Source of the DNA: Cherax quadricarinatus
Lineage: Eukaryota; Arthropoda; Malacostraca; Decapoda; Parastacidae
Length of the DNA: 64,000 nucleotides
NCBI RefSeq assembly: GCF_038502225.1
Contig: NC_091325.1
Location: forward strand, 35,048,503-35,112,502
Direction: 5' to 3'
Part shown: in pieces, positions 11,081 to 19,608 of the stretch
Layout: the number at the start of each line of letters is the position of its first letter
Position numbering within the stretch: the first letter of the stretch is position 1
Notes under the pieces: generated by a model
The model's input: only the letters and a program-made list of their open reading frames with translations
Database searches by the model: none
Told to the model about the DNA's origin: nothing
Program-made: the position numbers and the translations under genes

Positions 11081-11829
11081 AAAAAGTCATAACGGAGAGC
11101 GGATGTGAAGGTTTGGTTCCCTGGCGTGACAAGTGACGTTCCTGGCAAGTCTGGTTCAGAAAATAATGAGTCATACAACATTCTTCCTAAATTATTACCC
11201 TTGAATTTCCCTTAGTTAACGTAGTTAAGATGTAAATCAGCATCATTCAGGCAGTAACTGAAACTTTACATAAAATAATTTTCTTCTAATGTATTAGGCA
11301 AGGTATGTAAAATATTAGTGAATATTCTAAGTATCTAAGTATCTAAAGAATAAAGTAATGCACATATAAAATAGTTAAAATAAAGTACTTCTAAAAATTT
11401 TCTATATGTGATAAAATCTTAAAGTAGACATGCAGTCTACTGCTTCCGAAAATGCATGACACGTCTAAATATAAGTAATATAGCAGGAGAACATAGTCAC
11501 CCCAAAAAGTAGGAGCAGTTGCTGAGACCAGTGCAGAAATATTTAGCAAGATGTTGAGTAGGAACCAAGTTGCTGCTCCTGCAGTGATCCTGAATGTTGG
11601 TAAATGCTACCTATTATTAATTAACACTTTTAACATTCTGCTCTAAACATTCGGGACTACAGAAATTCACTGACCATAAAACGAATTCAATTTCAACCTG
11701 CTTCATTAACAAACCGAAGTCTGGTATAAGAGTAATTAACATAGGCAGGCCAGAGGTGAACAAAACAAAGGTAGTGTTACAAGCTTCGCCTTTCACTAGG
11801 CAACGTCTGAGTTGGTGTGTGCAACCTAC
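11081..11829. other. AT-rich unique DNA, no feature seen
   Basis: No supported feature. Open frames near 11617-11853 on the minus strand look like intron read-through beyond the candidate donor at 11829. Confidence 0.45.
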
Positions 11830-11880
11830 CTGTTGCACAATGTCAGCTAGCATGAGGCTGGTCTCAAGTGGTCCTCCAGA
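11830..11880 (-). CDS. Possible small (51-bp) coding exon
   Basis: On the minus strand, SGGPLETSLMLADIVQQ is read between an AG at 11882-11881 and a strong donor CAACAG|GTAGGT at 11830/11829. It ends in phase 0, the phase in which the exon at 5639-5500 begins, and the two peptides join into a plausible helix (SLMLADIVQQ-ALLTEMSAIE). Against it: the acceptor has a weak pyrimidine tract, and the sequence just upstream is repeat-like. It may be chance. Confidence 0.3.
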
Positions 11881-11974
11881 CTAGCGAGTCTTGGGCAGTT
11901 TCCTTTAACCAAGGTATATCTTTACACAAAGAGTAATAATCAACATGCAAGCAGATCCTCAGAAGATTAATTGG

Positions 11975-12057
11975 CCTGTCATTTCGACCCCCTGCTGGGG
12001 TCCTCTTCATTTGATGTAGTTGACCCCATCGAAGGGTTATTAGCGAACAATGACAAG
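11975..12057 (-). other. Hammerhead-ribozyme-like motif
   Basis: The minus strand carries ATGAAGA (consensus CUGANGA, one mismatch), a hairpin GACCCC / GGGGTC, then GAAA followed by TGACA. An upstream TGTCATT could pair with ATGACA as stem III and supply an AUU cleavage triplet. Stem I next to the core does not pair well and core C3 is replaced, so this is at best a decayed or divergent ribozyme of a retroelement. It may also be coincidence. Confidence 0.3.
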
Positions 12058-12065
12058 TGATCATT

Positions 12066-12682
12066 AGACTTTAGCTAATGACAGTAGTAATAAACCTACC
12101 TAATAAAATAACTACTGCAAATAAATAAATAAATACAAGCTTTCATTTCCTCTTATATAGAACCGAATATTACCGAATTATCTGTGAATAATAATGAACA
12201 AGCGTATACATTAATTCTAAACCAGTAAGTAACTGTGTTATGCTAAGAACATTCACAAGACGTTACTCTCTCAAGCTACCAACAATATTCATAAAATATG
12301 AACAGTAAAATAAATATCTGTATACCTGTGTGTATATCTTACGTATGAATTTCCGCACGCATATTCATTTTCAAATGTATACAAGTATGCATTTGCGTGC
12401 GTACATATTCATATGTGAATTTGTATATTTGTATATGTATTTTTGTGCATATATGCGTATGCAGATGTATAAATTTGCATTAGTATATGTTTGTGCATAA
12501 ATACGTCTGCATATGTATATATGTGAGTATGTGCATATATATACACTTGTGCATATCAATGTGTGCATGAATGATTGGGCAAATTTTATGAAAGTTCACA
12601 GAAATGTATGCATACGTTCTCACATATATCCATATGTACACATAGAAATACGCATATGCAGGTATAGAAATAGAAGATCCGC
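12066..12682. other. AT-rich, CATATGTATAC-rich low-complexity DNA
   Basis: From about 12300 the sequence is loosely built of ATATGTATAC, GTGCATATA and TACGTATG words without a fixed period. No gene was seen. The Tyr/Ile-rich open frames reflect composition. Confidence 0.5.
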
Positions 12683-12931
12683 AAATATGAAGACCTTCCC
12701 CCTTGCTATAACTTCATCCCAATAGGGTCGGAGACCCTTGGAGCATGGGGCAAGTGTGCTCTAAAGTTCCTAATAGAGCTGGGTGAAAAGCTCATCATAG
12801 AAACCAAGGACCACAGGGCGACCAGCTTCCTCTTTCAGAGACTCAGTGTTGCAATCCAGAGAGGAAATGCCTGCAGCATTCTGGGCACGCGGCCCACCGC
12901 CAGGGAGCTGGACGAAGTATTCGAGATGTAG
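12683..12931 (+). pseudogene. Retroelement ORF2 C-terminal fragment
   Basis: The plus-strand frame from 12683 is open for 82 codons to TAG at 12929. It reads KYEDLPPCYNFIPIGSETLG, then [17 protein letters not shown], then a segment containing [16 protein letters not shown]. This YxF.P...ETLGAWG....FL..LG...TSFLFQR.S.AIQRGN pattern is one I recall from C-terminal tails of non-LTR reverse transcriptase polyproteins in invertebrates. No catalytic RT motif remains and the copy is 5'-truncated. Clade not assigned. Confidence 0.5.
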
Positions 12932-12998
12932 CTCTGAGTCACCTATGTTGTTTTACTTTCTATCGTATTTTTGTGAATGTTTTGTCAATGAATTTTGT

Positions 12999-13113
<115 letters not shown>

Positions 13114-13215
13114 TTTATACCTGCATATACATATTTCTGTATGGACATGTGTGAGAACGTATGCATATATTTGTGTGTATGTACATATGTATGAATGAGT
13201 ACATGTGTGTTTAAT

Positions 13216-15505
13216 ACCTGGAGTCTACCTGGAGGGAATTCCGGGGATCAACGTCCCAGTGGCCCGGTCCACGACCAGGCCTCCCGGTGGATCAGGGCCT
13301 GATCAACGAGGCTGTTACTGATGGCCGCACGTAATCCAACGTACGAACCACAGCCCGGCTGAACCGGCACCGTCTTTAGGTATCTGTCCAGCTCCCTCTT
13401 GAAGACAACCAGGGGTCTTCTCGTTATGCCCCTTATTGCTAGTGGTAGGCTGTTGAACAGTCTTGGGCCCTGGACACTTATTGTGTTTTCTCTTTGTGTA
13501 CCAGTGAAGCCCCTACTTTTCACTGGGGGTATGTTACATCACCTGCCAAGTCTTTTGCTTTCGTATAAAGTGATTGCTGTGTGCATATTAGGGACCAGTC
13601 CCTCCAGAATCTTCCAGGTGTAGATTTTGATATCTCTCTCTCGCCTGCGCTCTAGTGAGTGTTTCCAAGCGCTCCCAGTAGTTAAGGTGTTTGATGGAAC
13701 TTGTACGTGCAGTAAAGGTTCTCTGTACATTCTCTAGCTCTGCAATTTCACCTGCCTTGAATGGGGATGTTAATGTACAGCATTATTCCAGCCTAGAAAG
13801 AATAAGTGATTTAAAAAGGATCATCATTGGCTTAGCATCTCTTGTCTTGAATGTTCTCATTATCCATCCTATCAGTTTCCTAGCAGATGTGATAGTGGCA
13901 TTGTTGTGGTCCTTGAAGGTGAGATCCTCTGACATTACCACTCCCATGTCTCTCACATTACTTTTCCTCTCTATTGTGTGATTGGAGTTTGTAGTATACT
14001 CAGTTCTAGTTATTATCTCCTCCAGTTTTCCATAACGGAGTAGTTGGAATTTGTCTTCATTGAACATCATATTGTTCTCTGTTGCCCATTGGAAAACTTG
14101 GTTTATATCTTCTTGGAGGTTGTGTCCTCAATGGACGACACTCTCATGCAGATCCTAGTAACGTCTGCAAAAGATGATACAGCGCTGTGGTTTACATCTC
14201 TGTCTATGTCTGATATGAGAATAAGGAACAGGATAGGTGCGAGTACTGTACCTTGAGGGACAGAGCTCTTCACTATGGCACCATCTGATTTAACTCTGTT
14301 TACCCCTACTCTTTGTGTGAGATTGGTTAGAAAGTTGAAGATCCATCTGCCTACTTTGCCGGTTATCCCTTTAGCACGCAGTTTGTGTGCTATTACACCA
14401 TGGTCGCACTTGTCAAAGGCTTTTGCAAAGTCTGTGTATACTACATCCGCATTTTGTTTGTTTTCCAGTGCATCTAGGACCATATCATAGCGGTCTAGCA
14501 GTTGCGAGAGGCAGGAGCGACCTGCTCTGAAACCATGTTGCCCTGGGTTGTGCAATTTTTGGAGTCCAGGTGGTTTGCTATCCTGCTTCTTAGAACTCTT
14601 TCAAAGATTTTTATGATGTGGGACGTTAAAGCTATTGGTCTATAGTTCTTAGCTACTGCTTTGCTGCCACCTTTATGGAGTGGGGCTATATCTGTTGTTT
14701 TTAGTGACTGTGGAATCTCGCCTGTGTCTAAGCTCCTTCTCCATAGCATACTTAGGGCCCATGAGAGGGGTTTCTTGCAGTTTTTAATGAACACCGAGTT
14801 TCACGAGTCTGGGCCTGGGGCTGAGTGCATGGGCATGTCGTCGATGGCTTTCTCAAAGTCTAGTGGAGTTAGAGTTGTCATAAATCTGGCCTACATTGGC
14901 AGGGTTTTGAGGCTCATTCATGAAAAAATTGTTTGGATCATCTATCTTTAAACTGGTTAGTGGCTCACTGAACACTGAGTCATACTGCAATTTCAGTATC
15001 TCACTCATTTCTTTGTTGTCGTCAGTGTAGGATCCATCTTGTCTGAGCAGGGGCCCTATACTAGAAGTGGTTTTTGACTTATTACTGGCGTATGAAAAAA
15101 ATATTTCGAATTTCTTTCAATTTCATTTATCGCTTTTAGCTCCTCTTGTCTCTCCTGGATCCTGTATGAGTCCTTAAACTTCAGCTCAATATTTTCCACT
15201 TCCCTGGTTAGCACTACCTTCCGTGTATCAGATAATCTGGCATTCTTGAGGAGCTCAATGATTCATCGTCTTCTCCTGTAGAGGGAGCGTCTCTCTCTCT
15301 CCAGTTTACTTCTTCTTTTCTTTTGTCTTATAGGAATATACCTTGAACATACTTCAGCTACCAGGAGGATGATCTTTTCGAGGCATTGGTTCGGGTCCAT
15401 GTAATTTAAGATATCCTCCCAGCATGTTTCATTTAGGGCATAGTTTACCTGATCCCAGATGATGTTCTTGTTGTTGAATTTGATGTGTATATGATTAGCA
15501 TATGT
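13216..15505 (-). pseudogene. LINE family A (CR1-like non-LTR retrotransposon), 5'-truncated and frameshifted
   Basis: Read on the minus strand, segments in order are: endonuclease-RT linker (NNKNIIWDQVNYALNETCW near 15480-15420); RT start KNYRPIALTSHIIKIFERVL (14495-14794); RT core with VVYTDFAKAFDKCDHGV and SSVPQGTVLAPILF; a catalytic box altered to FADVTR where FADD is expected (14103-14555); thumb region (13783-14070); then TWKILEGLVPNMHT and ENTISVQGPRLFNSLP to the 3' end (13248-13730). Frame changes and stops break it. The endonuclease is missing. The 3' end is a short CCAGGTA-type repeat without poly(A), as in CR1-like elements. Further 3' ends of this family lie at 16569-17058 and 37771-38344. 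Confidence 0.85.
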
Positions 15506-15604
15506 AAGTATTTCTACGTGAGTATGTTAATGTATGTACGAAAACATCATTATTAGAGTTATTAGTTGTCAAAGCACTTGTCGACAGTGTGTGCTAACCT
15601 ATAT

Positions 15605-15744
15605 GTACTCACCTATATGTGGTTGTAGGGGTTGATTCACAGCTCCTGGCTCCACCTCTTCGCTGGTCCCTACCAGGTCAGCTCTGAGACTGAACAAATA
15701 CGTCTTAACATCCCAGTGAATCATGTGAGTTTTCAATTTCTAGC
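15605..15744 (-). mobile_element. LINE family B, extreme C-terminus and 3' tail
   Basis: The minus strand reads KLKTHMIHWDVKTYLFSL, matching WKLKTQMNHRNVRKYFFN of the longer family B copy at 29591-32305. It continues to the shared 3' tail (TAGCTCCTGG-like sequence, CTCACCTA). The upstream part of this copy resumes at 17059, beyond the minisatellite and LINE A. Confidence 0.75.
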
Positions 15745-16568
15745 TGTGCCCTCGTGTTCTGTGCCCTCTTGTTCTGTCCCCTCGTGTTCTGTGTCCTCGT
15801 TTTCTGTGCCCGCGTGTTCAGTGTCCTCGTGTTCTGTGTCCTCGTGTTCTGTGCCCTCGTGTTCTGTGCCCTCGTGTTCTGTGCTCTCGTGTTCTGTGCA
15901 CTCGTGTTCTGTGCACTCGTGTTCTGTGTCCTCGTGTTCTGTGCCCTCGTGTTCTGTGTCCTCGTGTTCTGTGTCCTCGTGTTCTGTGTCCTCGTGTTCT
16001 GTGTCCTCGTGTTCTGTGCCCTCGTATTCTGTGTCCTCGTGTTCTGTGTCCTCGTATTTTGTGTCCTCGTGTTGTGTCCTCATGTTCTGTGTCCTCGTGT
16101 TCTGTGTCCTCGTGTTCTGTGTCCTCGTGTTCTGTGTCCTCGTGTTCTGTGTCCTCGTGTTCTGTGTCCTCGTGTTCTGTGTCCTCGTGTTCTGTGCCCT
16201 CGTGTTCTGTGTCCTCGTGTTCTGTGTCCTCGTGTTCTGTGTCCTCGTGTTCTGTGTCCTCGTGTTCTGTGCCCTCGTGTTCTGTGTCCTCGTGTTCTGT
16301 GTCCTCGTATTCTGTGTCCTCGTGTTGTGTCCTCATGTTCTGTGTCCTCGTGTTCTGTGTCCTCGTGTTCTGTGTCCTCGTGTTCTGTGTCCTCGTGTTC
16401 TGTGTCCTCGTGTTGTGTCCTCATGTTCTGTGTCCTCGTGTTCTGTGCCCTCGTGTTCTGTGTCCTCGTATTCTGTGTCCTCGTGTTGTGTCCTCATGTT
16501 CTGTGTCCTCGTGTTCTGTGTCCTCGTGTTCTGTGTCCTCGTGTTCTGTGTCCTCGTGTTCTGTGTCC
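15745..16568. repeat. 15-bp minisatellite GTGTCCTCGTGTTCT, about 55 units
   Basis: Units vary at a few positions (GTGCCCTCG, GTGCACTCG, TCGTATTCT, TGTTGTGTCCTCA). Translated on the minus strand it gives (EHEDT)n or (RTRGH)n, and on the plus strand (CSVSS)n or (VFCVL)n. None of these is a gene. The unit matches LINE B coding sequence around the motif TRDTEH / TRGHS, and its last copy, GTGTTCTGTGTCC (16556-16568), is repeated exactly at 17059-17071 on the far side of the LINE A insert. Confidence 0.95.
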
Positions 16569-17058
16569 TGGAGTTTACCTGGAGTTTACCTGGAGAGAGT
16601 TTCGGGGGTCAACGCCCCCGCGGCCCGGTCTGTGACCAGGCCTGCTGGTGGATCAGCCCCTGATCAACCAGGCTGTTGCTGCTGGCTGCACGCAAACCAA
16701 CGTACGAGCCACAGCCCGGCTGATCAGGAACCGACTTTAGGTGCTTGTCCAGTGCCAGCTTGAAGACTGCCAGGGGTCTGTTGGTAATCCCCCTTATGTG
16801 TGCTGGGAGGCAGTTGAACAGTCTCGGGCCCCTGACACTTATTGTATGGTCTCTTAACGTGCTAGTGACACCCCTGCTTTTCATTGGGGGGATGGTGCAT
16901 CGTCTGCCAAGTCTTTTGCTTTCGTAGTGAGTGATTTTCGTGTGCAAGTTCGGTACTAGTCCCTCTAGGATTTTCCAGGTGTATATAATCATGTATCTCT
17001 CCCTCCTGCGTTCCAGGGAATACAGGTTTAGAAACCTCAAGCGCTCCCAGTAATTGAG
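16569..17058 (-). mobile_element. LINE family A 3' fragment inserted in LINE B
   Basis: The minus strand is open from NYWERLRFLNLYSLERRRER through TWKILEGLVPNLHT, RCTIPPMKSRG, TISVRGPRLFNCLP and PGCGSYVGLRAASSNSLVDQ to the end. The 3' terminus is a tandem CCAGGTAAACT-type repeat. It is a 5'-truncated insertion of about 490 bp flanked by the 13-bp direct repeat GTGTTCTGTGTCC (16556-16568 and 17059-17071), the expected signature of target-primed integration. The frame is undamaged, suggesting it is younger than the 13.2-kb copy. Confidence 0.85.
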
Positions 17059-17245
17059 GTGTTCTGTGTCCCTTGTCTGACACATTCTGTCTCTATTCAC
17101 CTTGTAAATTCTTCTCAGTATTTTATACGTCGTAATCATGTCGTCCCTAGCGCTTCTGTCTTCCAGTGTCATCAGGTTGATTTCCCTTAACCTTTCTTCA
17201 TAGGACATTGCCCTTAATAAGGGGCCTGGGTCATGTGCGGTGCGC
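17059..17245 (-). mobile_element. LINE family B fragment interrupted by LINE A
   Basis: The minus strand reads LLRAMSYEERLREINLMTL, then ITTYKILRRIYKVNRDRM and QTRDTEHL, parallel to DMITTYKILRGNDKVDKDRM and QRWDTATRGHS in the family B copy at 29.6-32.3 kb. It fuses in frame with LINE A at 17058, giving a chimeric 199-codon frame that is an accident of nesting. Confidence 0.8.
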
Positions 17246-17544
17246 AGAGTAAAAAAAAATCAAGAAAAATACGAAAATTGAGTTATTCTTATGGCAACAC
17301 TCTGGCATAATTATTATCATCATACGATATTTCTACAAGGAATTATAGTCATTTATAACATGCATGGTGACAGCGCCATGCGTAGCATGCACGCTCACAC
17401 GGCATTTTTTTCGTGTGTGTGTTTTTTATCAATTTTTTGTATCTTTACGTCTAACATAATACAAATTCACCATTTGAGATCATGGCGGAGTGAGCGGAGC
17501 TAATATGGTCTGGGAACCAATCAAGAACCTCCCTGGGAATAAGT
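17246..17544. other. Unique AT-rich DNA, no feature seen
   Basis: No gene recognised. A small imperfect palindrome (GCGCCATGCGTAGCATGCACG) lies near 17374-17394. Confidence 0.45.
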
Positions 17545-17780
17545 ACTGACATAGTGAACACAGTAAGTTTATTCAGGTACACACAAATACAGTTACATAG
17601 ATTATCATACATAGCAGCATATGTGTAGATAACCTGGGATAACACAAAAAAGTCAGACAATGACTTATTTCCATTGGGGTCCTTTTTCCTTATTATTATA
17701 ATACAAAGGTGTTTATTTAATATCTTATTATTATTCTATAAATGAGATAACATATTATTATCATACTATTAAGAATATCT
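17545..17780 (-). mobile_element. LINE family D 3' UTR end
   Basis: The minus strand carries TACACATATGCTGCTATGTA, ACTGTATTTGTGTGTACC and TGAATAAACTTACTG. This is a 3' terminal sequence that I recall as widespread in decapod LINEs, with an AATAAA-type signal. The preceding coding fragment is at 18448-18745, on the other side of the 23-bp minisatellite, so the array appears to lie within this element's 3' UTR. Confidence 0.55.
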
Positions 17781-18447
17781 ACTACACGAGGGTCATTAAG
17801 ACTAGTACACGAGGGTCATTAAGACTTCTACATGAGGGCCATTAAGACTAGTACACGAGGGTCATTAAGACTTCTACACGAGGGTCATTAAGACTAGTAC
17901 ACGAGGGTCATTAAGACTTCTACATGAGGGCCATTAAGACTAGTACACGAGGGTCATTAAGACTAGTACACGAGGGTCATTAAGACTAGTACACGAGGGT
18001 CATTAAGACTAGTACACGAGGGTCATTAAGACTAGTACACGAGGGTCATTAAGACTAGTACACGAGGGTCATTAAGACTTCTACATGAGGGCCATTAAGA
18101 CTAGTACACGAGGGTCATTAAGACTAGTACACGAGGGTCATTAAGACTAGTACACGAGGGTCATTAAGACTTCTACATGAGGGTCATTAAGACTAGTACA
18201 CGAGGGTCATTAAGACTAGTACACGAGGGTCATTAAGACTAGTACACGAGGGTCATTAAGACTAGTACACGAGGGTCATTAAGACTAGTACACGAGGGTC
18301 ATTAAGACTTCTACATGAGGGCCATTAAGACTAGTACACGAGGGTCATTAAGACTTCTACACGAGGGTCATTAAGACTAGTACACGAGGGTCATTAAGAC
18401 TAGTACACGAGGGTCATTAACACTATCTACAATACGAGGGTCATTAC
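17781..18447. repeat. 23-bp minisatellite, about 29 units
   Basis: Unit ACACGAGGGTCATTAAGACT plus AGT or TCT. Two main variants alternate (ACTAGTACACG and ACTTCTACATG...GGCC). At the right border a diverged unit (ACACTATCTACAATACGAGG) joins LINE 3' UTR-like sequence, suggesting the array grew from it. Confidence 0.95.
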
Positions 18448-18745
18448 TAGGAATAAGGTAAAATTACATGTGTGTTAGCTAAAAAAAAATAAAAAATCAT
18501 TCCCCTCCCATTCTGTAGCTACAATCATTAGGTACCTTCTGGCACTCTTCTTGAACTGGCTCATGTTATGACTGGCTGACATGTGCGGGCAGTCTGTTCC
18601 ATTGCAGGTGTTTGAAGCCTGGCCACTGACTGTGGGTACTACAAAGTTGTGCTCTCTTCCCCTAGTACTATGATTGCTTTGGTTCCCAACCTTGACAAAA
18701 TTGACAGCAAGATATTCTGGACACTGTGAGCAATTTTATAAACTT
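18448..18745 (-). pseudogene. LINE family D reverse transcriptase C-terminus
   Basis: The minus strand between about 18720 and 18500 reads CPEYLAVNFVKVGNQSNHST, then RGREHNFVVPTVSGQASNT, FKKSARRYLMIVATEWEGN and DFLF. The TRG..HNFVVP..xGQASNT...FK......YL pattern is typical of the end of arthropod non-LTR polyproteins. A frameshift precedes CPEYL. No upstream RT adjoins it. A related, more upstream segment lies at 21890-22174, and one original copy may have been split by the LINE at 19609-21840. Confidence 0.65.
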
Positions 18746-19590
18746 GATTTAGTGTGGAAAATACTGTATATATTTTCCGGAAATACGGTAATTTATAGGT
18801 AAATAGATGCCCTATATTGTATTTTTAAAAGAAGTATGTTATCGAAAAAAAGAAGAGACACTCGCCATCTTGGTTTTGATTTTGTATTAGAAACGTTGGT
18901 ATAATGGGAAGAATTTTTCGTGCTCTAAAGGTTAAAATTGTGTTGACACCTCTCAAATAGGAGGCGAAATTGGTGGATGTGCATTCCTGCATAACTTGAG
19001 ATATCAGACGACTGGACAAGACAGCTCCAGGAACCTCAGATAAGCTCTCTAGATTTGTGTGTAATTCTGGCCAGCATTATTTTCATAGATTTAGTTAGAG
19101 TGAGGTTTTCTGAGTATGATACACATTAATCTCCAGTCAAATTGGTGAGTGATATTAAGATATATTTTCCTTCTGTTATGTAATTGTGTATATATATATA
19201 ACCATTTATTATTTTTAATATACAGTCCACAAAATTTATATATTTACCAGTATTCCTGGTTATACATATTTCATTGGTAATTAATAGGTCCAGAGCAACT
19301 TGTGGATATGACAGTGGTAGGTATCGAAGGGGGACATTTTTGCGACCTTCTTCTTCTTATGACCAGAGCTTTGGTAAGATGGGTAAGGAAGAAGGATGGG
19401 TAAGGATGGAAATATTGGAAAAGGGTGGGAGGGGGGAGAGGTAGGATATAAAAGGTAAGTGGCCCAACCACTTTGGTGCAATTTAAAAAGTGTATGTGAA
19501 TGATAAGATATTCTTTAAGGGGTATAATACTAACCCATCAGAGTCACATAGATATAATAGGTATATAAGTACATGACTCTGAATTGGTAG
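18746..19590. other. Unique AT-rich DNA, no gene seen
   Basis: Includes a GAAGG/GGAT purine-rich patch near 19380-19445 and a small (TA)n near 19191-19201. No coding or RNA feature is supported. Confidence 0.45.
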
Positions 19591-19608
19591 TAATTATACA
19601 AGTTGCAA

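Noticed and set aside
15632..16763. Cys/Val/Ser-rich repeat protein and its (EHEDT)n antisense
   Set aside because: Explained by the 15-bp minisatellite and flanking LINE pieces.
16609..17208. Single intact 199-residue protein
   Set aside because: It is an in-frame fusion of LINE B and LINE A pieces created by nested insertion.
17781..18447. CRISPR-like array
   Set aside because: Repeats are directly head to tail without unique spacers and lie in eukaryotic LINE-rich DNA.
19271..19481. Pro/Leu-rich minus-strand open frames
   Set aside because: They reflect a purine-rich patch on the plus strand. Two overlapping frames are equally open and neither has domain features.
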